A DNA stretch of 46,753 bases, from contig JASJEE010000003.1 of NCBI GenBank assembly GCA_030064835.1, forward strand, positions 1-46,753, given 5' to 3'. Made by a program: the position numbers and the translations under genes. Shown here piece by piece: positions 17,601-26,346 of this stretch; the first letter of the stretch is position 1; every line of letters begins with the position of its first letter. This stretch comes from Microcoleaceae cyanobacterium MO_207.B10 (GTDB taxonomy: Bacteria > Cyanobacteriota > Cyanobacteriia > Cyanobacteriales > Microcoleaceae). A model generated the notes under the pieces. It searched no databases and was not told where the DNA came from. It saw nothing but the letters and a program-made list of their open reading frames with translations.

Positions 17601-18023
17601 GGTACTGTGATTAGTGATGCGGTTAACTTAGCCTCCCGCTTGGAAAATTTAACTAAGTTATATGGAGTTAATATTATAATTAGTGAACATACTTTTTTTA
17701 GTCTAGAAGAATCAGATAAATATAGTTATCGTTTTTTAGATAGAGTCAAGGTAAAAGGTAAAAAAGAAGCTATTGCAGTATTTGAAATTTTTGATGGAGA
17801 TGCTGAAACACAAAAACAATTAAAAATACAAACTAAAACTCAATTTGAACAAGCTGTTATTCTTTATAATCAACGTAAATATGTTGCAGCAAAAGAAATT
17901 CTTCTAGATATTTTTGAAGTTAACCCAGAAGATAAAGCTGTAAAACTTTATCTTAAACGTTGTCGAAAATCTCAGGTTTATCAGGTTCCTGAAGAATGGG
18001 ATAAAGATATTTTAATTAAATAG
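14640..18023 (+). CDS. Sensor histidine kinase-receiver-adenylate cyclase fusion
   Basis: An 1127-residue membrane signalling protein with five modules. TM1 near 20-42; an extracytoplasmic double-Cache-type sensor near 45-345 (YDLLTRPWYKAGEKG motif); TM2 near 353-377 and HAMP. HisKA has His near 453 (TSHELRTPLNG); the ATPase domain has DTGIGIP and GGTGLGLAI. A receiver carries phospho-acceptor Asp near 769 (LILLDVMMP). A class III nucleotide cyclase near 870-1050 has metal Asp 881 and 925 (FSDIRS; DKYIGDG), purine-selecting Lys 921 and Thr 989, and transition-state Asn 996/Arg 1000 (NLASR). A Lys/Thr pair is the form known in cyanobacterial adenylate cyclases, so cAMP is the likely product. 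The tail (FEQAVILYNQRKY) is TPR-like. It resembles CyaC in logic but has a Cache sensor in place of the N-terminal receiver and GAF. Confidence 0.93.
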   Translation: MSFRSLRKLAVQISGKIPLRITLIVPFVILTLGTTGLVGYLSWKNGQEAINDLADQLQRELINRVEERLNNYLEVPHLINQINVNEIKQGKLSLENVTEIERHFWQQIQLFESATYIYVGTREEVFIGAERTPEESFNVAYWDKSQNSANGNFYTYGTDEQGNRIQELSVSPGYDLLTRPWYKAGEKGEATWGEIYLWAAPYPNIALPAVKPLFDSFGNLEAVFAVDLSLIEISNFLRQLKVGETGKIFIMERNGNLVGCSTDTQPFISKDGETERINVREIQDLLISSTIQNMEENLGEFSTLQNRQKFDFTLEGERNLVQILPYQDEYGLNWLIVVVIPESDFMDRIQAQTKVTILLCLVALLLAILVGIIISRRVVQPILKLKEAATALSEGEFNQKIELNRDDEVGVLAKAFNSMAFQLENSFAILKTKNEQLERLDKLKDEFLANTSHELRTPLNGIIGIAESLIDGAAGELSALVKSNLSMVTSSGKRLSTLINDILDFSKLKHRNIELQLKPLGVREIVEIVLTLSRSMIGSKSVQLINSISHDTPFVDADENRLQQIFYNLVGNAIKFTESGSVEISAKVLESQNQNSTNEISLLEITIADTGIGIPQDKLNRIFESFEQADGSTARKYGGTGLGLAITKKLVELHGGSLSVSSAVGVGSQFKFTLPISETQVVDLPQTASSPKIQLITEYEQENQEVALENLVAESGDFKILIVDDEPVNLQVLRNNLALQNYAITQANNGIEALKIIENGLMPDLILLDVMMPHMTGYEVTKKLREKYLHSELPIVMLTAKPLISDLVEGFLSGANDYLTKPFSKPELLVRIKTHIRLSKINAAYGRFVPHTFLHLLRRESIVDVKLGDHVQQKMSILFSDIRSFTTLSESMTPEENFKFINAYLSRMEPAILDNDGFIDKYIGDGIMALFAVKADNAVNAGINMLKNLRDFNREYRKASQQPVKIGIGINTGDLMLGTVGGSRRIDGTVISDAVNLASRLENLTKLYGVNIIISEHTFFSLEESDKYSYRFLDRVKVKGKKEAIAVFEIFDGDAETQKQLKIQTKTQFEQAVILYNQRKYVAAKEILLDIFEVNPEDKAVKLYLKRCRKSQVYQVPEEWDKDILIK

Positions 18024-18053
18024 GGCTAGCTGAATAAATATCAAAAGGTTATA

Positions 18054-18162
18054 GGTTCAACAATTAATAATTACCTCTCCTTAAAAATAAGAGGATTGAC
18101 TCAAAGGAAAATTTTTTATTTTTTCTCCTTTAAAGGAGAGGCTTTAAACCTTAATTATTCGG
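18054..18162. repeat. Dispersed AT-rich repeat with palindrome
   Basis: Second copy of the repeat at 13700-13818, starting about 30 bp after the stop of the sensor-cyclase gene. It contains GGATTGACTCAAAGGAAAAT and the palindrome CTCCTTTAAAGGAG. Confidence 0.6.
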
Positions 18163-18405
18163 TAAATATTGGAGGCATTATTTGTGCGAAAAAAGTTTCA
18201 GTTTTTTGCTACCGGTAGCTTAAAAAGTCATGATTTTTAGTAGACAAAAGGGGAAAATTTGAAGGAGAATTATTGCGATAATATTCCCTCAATCTACCAT
18301 TTATCCTGACTACTGGCTACTGACTATTTATATCATGTCCGGTAGCATCGTTTGTGTATATAATTAAGTTTCAATTGGAAGAAACCCTTCTTTCTGCCTT
18401 CTAAC

Positions 18406-18621
18406 GTAAGCATTCAGCCGTCAGCCGTCAGCTAGCCTCTTATGGTCGGAACTGCGGACTTCAGCTATGAGTTATTAACTTATTATTTTGGCAGGAGGAA
18501 TTAGTCTGATGGTGAGAATTAAAGTTATTAAGAAAAAGGTGATCATCTAACCTTAGTAGTTGTTTTATTCTTTCAAAAGCTATGAGCATTTAGTATTCCC
18601 CAGGAAAAGCTAAATGCTTAC
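18406..18621. repeat. GTAAGCATTCAGC-family element
   Basis: Ends GTAAGCATTCAGC (18406) and GCTAAATGCTTAC (to 18621), 12 of 13 complementary, 216 bp apart. The interior begins with repeated CGTCAG words and ends with TATTCCCCAGGAAAAGC, a word also found at the right end of 28051-28388. Confidence 0.75.
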
Positions 18622-18732
18622 CTTTTAACTTCTGCCCTCTTCCTTCCTAACACCAAAGTATAAATATTCAAGCGGACATGATATGACTACTAGAAACAGC
18701 AAAAATACTTTTTCAGCAAACCCTAAATAATA

Positions 18733-18887
18733 TATAGCAATTCCCATACTGGTGAGGTACAAAATTCCTTGGTTTTAGGGAACAGGGAACAGGGAATAGG
18801 GAACAGGGAATAGAGAATAGGGAATAGAGAATAGGGAATAGGAACAAATAAAAATAGGTGTACCTCATTAGGCTGAGAAACGCTATA
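18733..18887. repeat. TATAGC element with heptamer core
   Basis: Left TATAGCAATTCCCATACTGG then TGAGGTAC; right GTACCTCA then TTAGGCTGAGAAACGCTATA: imperfect 28-bp inverted ends. The core is a run of GGGAACA/GGGAATA/GAGAATA heptamers. Same family as 18904-19008, 19005-19159, 21045-21180 and 45156-45293. Confidence 0.8.
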
Positions 18888-18903
18888 GTGCATCAAAAAT
18901 TTA

Positions 18904-19159
18904 TATAGTAATTCCCATATTGGTTAGGTACAGTCATTCGTTTGCTTGAGGGAACAGGGAATAAAAGACAAAAAGATAATGTACCTCACGAGCTTGAGAA
19001 ACGCTATAGCAATTCCCATATTGGTGAGGTACGCTCATTAATTTGTTTGAGGAAACAGGGAACAGGAAACAGGGAATAGGGAATAGGGAATAGGGAATAG
19101 GGAATAGGGAAAAAAGACAAAAAGATAACTGTACCTCACGAGCTTGAGAAACACCGTAA
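18904..19159. repeat. Two TATAGC elements joined head to tail
   Basis: The first runs 18904-19008 and the second 19005-19159; they share one TATA at 19005-19008. The second has a degenerate right end (GAGAAACACCGTAAC) and a core of at least six GGGAATA heptamers (about 19072-19110). The second ends 8 bp from the menD stop codon. Confidence 0.75.
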
Positions 19160-19166
19160 CTATGTT

Positions 19167-20924
19167 TCATAAAACTAAATCTGCTGCAAATTTATCTAAG
19201 TTATCTAAACGCCATTTACTATCAACCTTTCGGTCTGTTTTTAATTCTAAAATTCTCATGCCAGTATTAGGTAGAGGATTTAAAAGTTGCTGTAATTGCT
19301 GCCAAGAAGAAATATTTTGATATTCTACACCATAAGTTTTACATAAATCAGCAAAATTAATCTCTTGGGGAGTAGCAAAAAATTCTTCAAAAGGTGGATT
19401 AAACTTAGCTATAGGTAGCATTTCAAAAATTCCACCTCCTTGATTATTAATCAAAATAATAGTTAAATGACTGACTAATTTATTTCTTAGTAAAAAGCCA
19501 TTAGTATCATGTAAAAGTGCTAAATCTCCTGTTAACATGACGCTGCTTTGATGGCGATGAGCAATACCTAAAGCTGTTGATAAAGTACCGTCTATTCCAT
19601 TTGCACCTCGGTTAAAAAATGGCTGAATTTGTGAATTATTAGGAACCCAAAAAAATTCTACATCTCTGACTGGCATACTATTCGCAATAAATATTGGTGT
19701 ACCCTGGGGTAATATCTGAGAAATGAACCACGGAATTTTAGGTTCAAATATATAATTAATTGTTGTCATTTTTTTGTCGATAGCTTCTCTAACTTTTGCT
19801 TCGGTATTGCACCAAAGCTTTAAATAATTTTCATCAGCTTCATTTGTGAAATTTTTCGATATTAATCTTTGACTTAGTTGTTCTACTGATAGTCTTAAAT
19901 GAGTTGTATTACCATGCAGTGAGTCAAAATTCTGGTCACTTTTATCGATTATTAATCTGCGGGTATTCCCTGTTTCTAGCCACTTTCTTAGTTGTTTACT
20001 TGTTGGTAGTTCCCCAATTTGTAAGACTATTTGAGGAACGAGTTTTGATGCTAATTTATGATTTCTTAAAATTAAATCATAGCTGCTGATTAGATAAGGG
20101 TTTAACTGGGAATAGTTTCTGAGTGGGGATAATGCTTCAGCTAAAACTGGGAATTTTAAAAGTTGGGAAATTTGAGCGATCGCCTGACAATATTGTTGGG
20201 AATTTTTCGGTTGTGCTAAACCAGCAATAATGATGCCTGTTTGAGAAATAAGTTGATTTTTTAATTGTGGTATAAAATCATAATTTGCAATTGACCCTGT
20301 TTCTAAAATTGGTTTTACACCAGCAAAAAAGTCTTGAGGAAATTTTGATTCTAAAGTATTTACTTCTGTTTCTGGTAGGGGTGCTAAAGGGTCTCGAAAA
20401 GGAATATTAAAGTGTACAGGGCCTGGTATTGCAAAAGTTGTTTTTTCCCAACCATAAATTACTGTTTGTCTTAAGTAAGAAAACATTTTGAGGTTTAATG
20501 AAGGTAAACTTAATTCTGTTTGCCAGTTGGGATAATTGCCATATAATTTAACTTGATCGATGGTTTGACCTGCATGACAATTTCGTAATTCTGGAGGTCT
20601 GTCTGCGGTTAAAACTAATAGTGGAATGCGACTCTCTTTTGCTTCAATTATGGCAGGATAAAAATTGGCGGCAGCGGTGCCGGAAGTACAAACTATGGCT
20701 ACAGGTTGATGAGTTTTTCTGGCTATTCCTAGAGCAAAAAATGCTGCTGAACGTTCGTCGAGAATGGGAATAGTTTCGATTTTTGGGTGGGTGGCAAAGG
20801 CGAATGTTAGGGGTGTGGAACGAGAACCAGGACTAATAATTGCTGTGGTTAATCCCAGATGTTGTAATGTTTCTACTAAAATGGATGACCAGACCGTGTT
20901 GATATTTCTAAAATCAATTGGCAT
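19167..20924 (-). CDS. menD: SEPHCHC synthase (menaquinone/phylloquinone pathway)
   Basis: 2-succinyl-5-enolpyruvyl-6-hydroxy-3-cyclohexene-1-carboxylate synthase, 585 residues, a thiamine-diphosphate enzyme joining isochorismate and 2-oxoglutarate. In cyanobacteria this leads to phylloquinone, the photosystem I quinone. The N-terminal domain shows PGSRSTPLTFAFA and DERSAAFFALGIAR with the catalytic Glu in CTSGTAAANFYPA context; the C-terminal ThDP domain shows ANSMPVRDVEFF, NRGANGIDGTLSTALG and the GDLALLHDTNGFLL metal motif. Intact. It points the same way as menF about 1.6 kb upstream but is separated from it by an HTH gene and repeats. Confidence 0.97.
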   Translation of the reverse strand: MPIDFRNINTVWSSILVETLQHLGLTTAIISPGSRSTPLTFAFATHPKIETIPILDERSAAFFALGIARKTHQPVAIVCTSGTAAANFYPAIIEAKESRIPLLVLTADRPPELRNCHAGQTIDQVKLYGNYPNWQTELSLPSLNLKMFSYLRQTVIYGWEKTTFAIPGPVHFNIPFRDPLAPLPETEVNTLESKFPQDFFAGVKPILETGSIANYDFIPQLKNQLISQTGIIIAGLAQPKNSQQYCQAIAQISQLLKFPVLAEALSPLRNYSQLNPYLISSYDLILRNHKLASKLVPQIVLQIGELPTSKQLRKWLETGNTRRLIIDKSDQNFDSLHGNTTHLRLSVEQLSQRLISKNFTNEADENYLKLWCNTEAKVREAIDKKMTTINYIFEPKIPWFISQILPQGTPIFIANSMPVRDVEFFWVPNNSQIQPFFNRGANGIDGTLSTALGIAHRHQSSVMLTGDLALLHDTNGFLLRNKLVSHLTIILINNQGGGIFEMLPIAKFNPPFEEFFATPQEINFADLCKTYGVEYQNISSWQQLQQLLNPLPNTGMRILELKTDRKVDSKWRLDNLDKFAADLVL

Positions 20925-21044
20925 TTTTGAGTTTTGAGTAGACTTCTCACAGAAGTCGGAAACAGGGAAAATAATATAATAAAAAAGGAATAAAATAAAG
21001 ATTTAACTTCTAAAATTAGCCAAGTATAGTTTTGAATAGTAATA

Positions 21045-21180
21045 TATAGCAATTCCCATACTTGTGAGGTATAAAACTCGTTTCTTTTAGGGAGTAGGAA
21101 GTAGAGGATAGTAATTCAGGAAGCAGCGGAATAGAAAATCGCAAAAACAACTATATCTCAGTAACTTGGGAAACGCTATA
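21045..21180. repeat. TATAGC element
   Basis: TATAGCAATTCCCATACTTG then TGAGGTATA on the left; TCAGTAACTTGGGAAACGCTATA-like right end. Core is degenerate (GGGAGTAGGAAGTAGAGG). 136 bp. Confidence 0.75.
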
Positions 21181-21212
21181 GCGATATTTACCAAAATATA
21201 GCATTTTCAAAT

Positions 21213-21361
21213 TATACCAAATTCAAGAAATATTGTTACAGTAAAATCCGAGCATCAAAGGATTGGAAAATTTGCAGTTATTCTCTGTGATACCTACAAC
21301 CGCACTACCTAACACCTCCAAATCAACCACGCTCCACAATATTTTATCAAAATGGTATTAG
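21213..21361. repeat. TATACCA element
   Basis: TTATACCAAATTCAAGAAA on the left and CAATATTTTATCAAAATGG then TATTA on the right form imperfect inverted ends 149 bp apart. Confidence 0.65.
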
Positions 21362-21685
21362 ATGTAAACTTAGAAGATATTTTTTTCTTGGCAAATAAAA
21401 CTCTGTATTTATTTCCCACTCTTGTCTTTTGTCTCTTTAATTTTGCTTTTTCTGCCAATAAGTGTGTTTACAACCCAAATAAAAATCCTATATTGACAAC
21501 TTTGAAGACCTGAAACGAAGTAATGTGAAGTACCTGAAACCAACACTAATGGTGATAGTAAAGGTTTCTCCTACCTCCTTTCAAGGAGCTTTCCTACAGA
21601 ATCCTACGCAAAGGCTAACATTGAAAATTGCCTCCACTCAATAAATAATTTAACTTCTCCTTTTTCCTATATCTAACTGATTCTG

Positions 21686-22240
21686 TTATTTACTTTTCCT
21701 TTGAATTTTTGACTTTTTCTTTTTTGGATATTTCTTTTTCAGTTTTTGCCTCTGTTCAGTTACTTCTGGTGGCGGACCATAATCTCCATCACTGAAATAT
21801 ACTCGCTCTACTATATGTTCTGGTTCAACTTCAATCCACAAACGGGCTCCCCCGGCTTGACTTTTATTGGGTTGATGAGGTTGATAAACAATTTGGCAAG
21901 GTCCGCTAATTTTCAAGGCATGACAATAATCCTTTTTATCTCCTACTTTTACTGCTACCGCTGGATAAACTGTTCCATTATCTCGGTTATAGTCAATAGT
22001 CTTTCGCAAAACATGAACAACTGTTTTAGCTTTGCGTTTAAATTTGTTCCAAGTACCTTCAGGGCCACGACGACCTGGTTTAATTTCTGGCATCCCACGA
22101 TGGTTAACTGGAATCATCCACAGTCTTTTTACCTTAAAAGCGCCGACAACTCGGTCTTGATTAAGTAGAGCCCGCAATCTACCCGTTGATATATTTAGTA
22201 AAAAAGCAGCTTCTGTAGTAGTTACTAATGAAACAGTCAT
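21686..22240 (-). CDS. Small HTH-containing protein with basic tail
   Basis: A 184-residue protein. Residues 1-45 read as an excisionase/MerR-type helix-turn-helix (VTTTEAAFLLNISTGRLRALLNQ then DRVVGAFKVKRLWMIP). The middle, about 75-150, is a beta-rich segment (YPAVAVKVGDKK; GPCQIVYQPHQPN; GARLWIEVEPEHIVERVYF), and the last 25 residues are almost all Lys, Arg and Gln. It is probably nucleic-acid binding; the family was not identified. It lies between menD and menF on the same strand, but no link to quinone synthesis is evident. Confidence 0.75.
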   Translation of the reverse strand: MTVSLVTTTEAAFLLNISTGRLRALLNQDRVVGAFKVKRLWMIPVNHRGMPEIKPGRRGPEGTWNKFKRKAKTVVHVLRKTIDYNRDNGTVYPAVAVKVGDKKDYCHALKISGPCQIVYQPHQPNKSQAGGARLWIEVEPEHIVERVYFSDGDYGPPPEVTEQRQKLKKKYPKKKKSKIQRKSK

Positions 22241-22498
22241 AAGTACAACGTTAGAGTTTTTAGATTTTAGACAAAGCAGGGTATATCTGTTAATTATACA
22301 GTTTTACAAGCAATTTAAAGTAATCATTTCACATTATTAGGAGCGAAACTATTTGTGACATATTTAAAGTCAAATAGATAATTTTAAATTTATCAACAAA
22401 AGTCCAGAAGTCACAAAAATAAGAAAATAATATTTGGACTTTTTGAGAAAGTAGGAGAGGTAAAAAAATTATCACAACTGACCTAAAAGTTAAACTGC

Positions 22499-23995
22499 TT
22501 AAACTAGAGCTTTTAATAATGTCTGTAGTTTAAGTTGCACTTCTGCTAATTCTTTATCTGGTTCTGAACCAGCAACTATGCCGGCACCTGCATAAAGTCT
22601 GGCACGATCGCCGTCTATTAAAGCTGACCTAATACCTACAGCAAATTCACCATTTCCTAAATAATCTATCCATCCTATAGGTGCAGCGTAAACAGAGCGA
22701 TCAAAGGTTTCAAAATTATGTATTTGTTGTTGGGCCATATCTCTAGGAACTCCTGCCACGGCAGGGGTAGGATGGAGTTCTGCTAATATTTCTAACAAAT
22801 GAATATTCTGGGAAATTTCTGCTGTAATTGGTGTCCATAAATGTTGAATATTTGACAATTGTAATAGATGAGGTTGAGATGAATAACTAGGTTTTAATCC
22901 TAAATCATGGAGGCGTTTAACGATAAAGTCAATCACAAATTGATGTTCTCGTAAATCTTTTTCACTACATAGTAAACTATTGGCTAGTTTGGCATCTTTA
23001 CTAGGAGTTTTGCCTCTGGGTGCTGAACCTGCTAAAGCGTCTGTAACTAATTGATTATTATGAATACTAATTAATCGTTCTGGACTTGCACCAATGAAGT
23101 TTTGACCATTGCCATTATTGGTGGAAAAGACATAACAGTCTGGATAAATGAATCGTAAGTTATTTAAGGAGTTAATTAAGTTAAAAGGAGTTTGAGAATA
23201 TATATCTATTGCGTGGGCTAAAACGATTTTTCTTAAAGATTTTGAGTTAATTAAGTCTAAGGCTGAAGCTACTGATTGTTTAAATGTTTGTAGATGATTG
23301 ACGTTGATTTTCCGCTGATTTTTGTCAGGTTTAGTTAAATTTGATAAAAGAGTGTGATTTATTTGAGTGATTTTTTGGAATTTATGCCAAATTTTCTGGG
23401 AAATATTTTCAATATTTATGGTGGCACTAATAACTGTATTAATTACAAGTATATGATGATTATTTTTTTGCGTTATTTGCCAGCGTGGCAGAAATATTGT
23501 TGCTGGAGGAAAGTGAGGGTTGATAGATAATTTTTGCTGATGATTACCGTTGGCGCGAAAGCTATTTGTATTAGCTTGGGAATCTTTTTCAAAGAAGGTA
23601 AAGCTACAGAAAAAATGGGGACCGGAAAATGGTAAATGTGTGGTGCCTAAAGAAATTGTACTTTCAAGACATGACTTAATAAAATACTGAGCCTGTGCAA
23701 AGCGGTTCCCACTTGTAGCGGTGAAGTGGGTGGCGGAGTCTATGGCAGCGATCGCCAAACTATTTCTGTGGATATTTGTGTCTCCAATAGCTTGTTTTTC
23801 TAAGTAGAAATGTAGTTGATCCGGTTCACAAATTTGTTGTAATACTGTTAGGGGATCTACGGGTAATATCTCCAAAGAAATGCTAATTATTTTTGTCTGC
23901 ATCTTATCTGTTAATGTCTGCTGACAATTTAACAGAAATTGATGCAGGTCTTGGTAGGTCTGAAATAGATTAACAGGAGTTGGTATTACAGGCAT
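22499..23995 (-). CDS. menF: Isochorismate synthase
   Basis: Converts chorismate to isochorismate, the first committed step to phylloquinone. 498 residues. The chorismate-binding fold occupies the C-terminal half: LRKIVLAHAIDI, FIGASPERLISI, GSAPRGKT, the KDLREHQFVIDFIV segment, LHPTPAVAGVPR, and the closing YAGAGIVAGSEPDKELAEVQLK with Mg-binding Glu. The N-terminal 200 residues are less conserved, as usual. Divergent from menA, about 730 bp apart. Siderophore-type isochorismate synthase is the alternative, but men neighbours favour quinone synthesis. Confidence 0.95.
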   Translation of the reverse strand: MPVIPTPVNLFQTYQDLHQFLLNCQQTLTDKMQTKIISISLEILPVDPLTVLQQICEPDQLHFYLEKQAIGDTNIHRNSLAIAAIDSATHFTATSGNRFAQAQYFIKSCLESTISLGTTHLPFSGPHFFCSFTFFEKDSQANTNSFRANGNHQQKLSINPHFPPATIFLPRWQITQKNNHHILVINTVISATINIENISQKIWHKFQKITQINHTLLSNLTKPDKNQRKINVNHLQTFKQSVASALDLINSKSLRKIVLAHAIDIYSQTPFNLINSLNNLRFIYPDCYVFSTNNGNGQNFIGASPERLISIHNNQLVTDALAGSAPRGKTPSKDAKLANSLLCSEKDLREHQFVIDFIVKRLHDLGLKPSYSSQPHLLQLSNIQHLWTPITAEISQNIHLLEILAELHPTPAVAGVPRDMAQQQIHNFETFDRSVYAAPIGWIDYLGNGEFAVGIRSALIDGDRARLYAGAGIVAGSEPDKELAEVQLKLQTLLKALV

Positions 23996-24727
23996 GAAAA
24001 TAAGAATAGCAAATTTTCACTAAAGGAGAGAGAGTGATTAATGGAGCTGTCCAATTCCTTATTATGGCCAATTTTATCCCTCAATACTAATTGATTTTGA
24101 CTCAAGGTAAAAATAGCAGAGAAAGGAGATAAGGCAGAGGTTACAGACCAGGAACTTTGGGATTTTTGGCAATATTGTAGTGAATTGGTCTTCAATTCAA
24201 ATATGACTTTTTTTATATCCCTTTTGTGACGATAGGGGATAGGGGATTATTCAGGCAAGTATAAAGGCCAAATAAACTCAAATGTTAAGGAACAATACAT
24301 TAGATTATTTTTTGTTAAATATCGGTCTTATTTACACATTTGAATGGTAAGCGGGCAGTTGTGAGGTGGGAATTGGGAATTATAGCGCTTTTCACTTAGG
24401 TAGATAACAAAATCAGAGAGTGGAATGAGTAGTCAGTAGTCAGTAGCAGGAATTAGGCAACATTTTTACTTAAGTTTTCGCAAATTATATTATGTAGTCT
24501 AGTTTTATGAAAACTCCTATAATTCCACATCCGAGTGTTTTATGTTAACTTTTTCTGGTCATATTTTGCAGGATTTTATGTTTAATAAATGTCTAGTTGT
24601 TTTTATTTGGTTCAAGAATATGTATGATTATCTGTAGTCAGTGTAGCTCAGTTTTTAATAATTAGTCTTGCTATGACAATGGAGCTGACTACTATTTCCA
24701 AAATGAAATATTAACTTGATCATAAAT
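23996..24727. other. Divergent menF/menA promoter region
   Basis: No convincing gene; a 69-codon frame on the minus strand (23986-24195) overlaps the menF start and resembles nothing known. Promoters for both men genes should be here, but I could not assign -35/-10 boxes with confidence. Confidence 0.45.
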
Positions 24728-25639
24728 ATGACAGTTCAAACAGTAAATAAATCCGCCAATAAATTATGGCTAGCTGCCATTAAACCACCAATGTATAGTG
24801 TGGCAATTATGCCAATTTTTGTGGGAACGGCAATCGCTATATGGGAAAAAGGTTTGATAAATTGGTCTGTATTTTTGACATTTATCACATCAGCAATTTT
24901 AATTTTAGCTTGGGAAAATATTAGTAATGATGTGTTTGACTCGGAAACAGGTATTGATAAAAATAAACACCATTCTTTGGTAAATTTGACCGGAAATAAA
25001 TCTTTGATTTTTTGGCTTGGTAATTTATGTCTATTGTTGGGAATTTTGGGGATTTTAGCAATTAGTTGGTGGCAGCATGATTTAACTGTAATTGGGTTGA
25101 TTTTGTTATGCTGTTTTTTGGGATATGTTTACCAAGGACCTCCCTTTAGATTGGGATATCAAGGTTTAGGAGAAATTCTCTGTTTTTTTGCTTTTGGTCC
25201 CTTGGCAATTTCTGCTGCTTATTATAGTCAAACTCAAACTTGGTCAATGACTAGTTTTGCGGCATCAATAATTATTGGAATTACTACCACTATCATTCTA
25301 TTTTGTTCTCACTTTCATCAAGTTGAAGATGATTTAGCGGCAGGGAAGCGATCGCCTATTGTGAGAATGGGCACTAAGGTAGGTTCTCAAATATTAAATT
25401 GGTCTTGTGGAATTGTTTTTGTGTTAATTTCTATTGGTGTTGGTCTAGGATTTTTTCCTGTTTGGAGTCTGTTAAGTTTTGGTAGTTTACCTTTTGCTCT
25501 TCAGCTATGTCGTCATGTTGGTAATTATCACGATCAACCGGAGAAAGTTAGTAACTCTAAATTTATTGGTGTTTATCTGCATTTTTTTAGTGGGTTACTA
25601 TTTGGCTCAGGATTTATTCTAGAAGTCGTAAAATTTTAG
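24728..25639 (+). CDS. menA: DHNA phytyltransferase (UbiA family)
   Basis: Integral-membrane prenyltransferase attaching a phytyl chain to 1,4-dihydroxy-2-naphthoate in phylloquinone synthesis. ATG 24728 gives 303 residues; a TTG four codons earlier is less likely. The first Asp-rich motif is NDVFDSETGIDKNKHHSLVN (near 65-85) and the second region has HFHQVEDDLAAGKRSPIVRMG. Several hydrophobic helices follow the UbiA pattern. Together with menF (divergent) and menD this is a small phylloquinone cluster; menB, menC, menE and menG are not in the window. Confidence 0.95.
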   Translation: MTVQTVNKSANKLWLAAIKPPMYSVAIMPIFVGTAIAIWEKGLINWSVFLTFITSAILILAWENISNDVFDSETGIDKNKHHSLVNLTGNKSLIFWLGNLCLLLGILGILAISWWQHDLTVIGLILLCCFLGYVYQGPPFRLGYQGLGEILCFFAFGPLAISAAYYSQTQTWSMTSFAASIIIGITTTIILFCSHFHQVEDDLAAGKRSPIVRMGTKVGSQILNWSCGIVFVLISIGVGLGFFPVWSLLSFGSLPFALQLCRHVGNYHDQPEKVSNSKFIGVYLHFFSGLLFGSGFILEVVKF

Positions 25640-25716
25640 GGATAATTAGATTTCGGTTATCCCTAAAATGGCAAACCTGTATATTACTTAACAATATGTT
25701 ATAGTTTGTCAAGCAG

Positions 25717-25904
25717 GTAAGCATTCAGCTATTAGCTATTAGCTGTCAGCTGTCAGCTCTCATAAGTGGGCTTTAATGAATATAGACTTTCAGCACTGCT
25801 TTGATAGTAAATATAAATTCTGATTCAATTAGTCAAGCTTTTATCTAACATTAAAAGCCAAAAGCAATAGCTAATTGCTGAAGTGCTGACGGCTGAATAC
25901 TTAC
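25717..25904. repeat. GTAAGCATTCAGC-family element
   Basis: GTAAGCATTCAGC (25717-25729) and GCTGAATACTTAC (25892-25904), 12 of 13 complementary, 188 bp. The interior is built from TTAGCTA / GTCAGCT short repeats and a TCAAGCTTTTATCTAA segment also present near 13222. It ends 43 bp before msrB, so it may carry or disturb the msrB promoter. Confidence 0.75.
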
Positions 25905-25947
25905 TCAAGCAGAACAATTTATATCAACCAAAAGGAGTATTTCAGGT

Positions 25948-26346
25948 ATGGTTAATAAAGTTGAAAAAAGTGAAAAAGATTGGCAAGAGCAACTTACCCC
26001 AGAACAATTCCGCGTAACTAGAAAAAAGGGAACTGAAAGACCATTTACAGGAGAATATCACAATCATAAGGAAAAAGGGATTTATAAATGTGTTTGTTGT
26101 GGTGCAGACTTATTTAGTTCTGAAGAAAAATTTGATTCTGGCACTGGTTGGCCGAGTTTTTGGGCACCGACGAATGAAGCAAATGTGAAGGAGGAGGCTG
26201 ACTGGAGTTTATTTATGCGGAGAACAGAAATTCTTTGCGATAAATGTGGTGCTCATCTTGGTCATGTTTTTAATGATGGTCCGCCACCGACTGGTTTGCG
26301 TTATTGTTTGAATTCGGCAGCACTCAGGTTTGAAAAAACTGATTAA
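25948..26346 (+). CDS. msrB: Peptide-methionine (R)-S-oxide reductase
   Basis: Repairs the R form of methionine sulfoxide in proteins. 132 residues, the usual size. Zinc-binding CxxC pairs are visible at Cys48/Cys51 and Cys97/Cys100; the fingerprint GTGWPSFW is present; and [11 protein letters not shown] holds the catalytic Cys120. A strong AAGGAG lies 9-10 nt before the ATG. It is probably cytoplasmic and thioredoxin-dependent. No msrA is nearby. Confidence 0.97.
   Translation: MVNKVEKSEKDWQEQLTPEQFRVTRKKGTERPFTGEYHNHKEKGIYKCVCCGADLFSSEEKFDSGTGWPSFWAPTNEANVKEEADWSLFMRRTEILCDKCGAHLGHVFNDGPPPTGLRYCLNSAALRFEKTD

Larger units (their letters stand above)
18024..19166. other. Intergenic, dense repeats
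   Basis: No gene. Holds the 18054-18162 repeat, a GTAAGCATTCAGC element (18406-18621) and three TATAGC elements (18733-18887, 18904-19008, 19005-19159) filled with GGGAATA/GGGAACA heptamer repeats. Short reading frames through it are repeat-derived. Confidence 0.8.
20925..21685. other. Intergenic with two palindromic elements
   Basis: No gene seen. A TATAGC element (21045-21180) and a TATACCA element (21213-21361) occupy the first half. The second half, 21362-21685, is plain AT-rich sequence. Confidence 0.6.

Noticed and set aside
18934-19170. 78-codon minus-strand frame
   Set aside because: Translation of GGGAATA heptamers and TATAGC ends (FPIPYSLFPIP pattern); not a gene.
23986-24195. 69-codon frame upstream of menF
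   Set aside because: Overlaps the menF start, composition unlike its neighbours, no known family.
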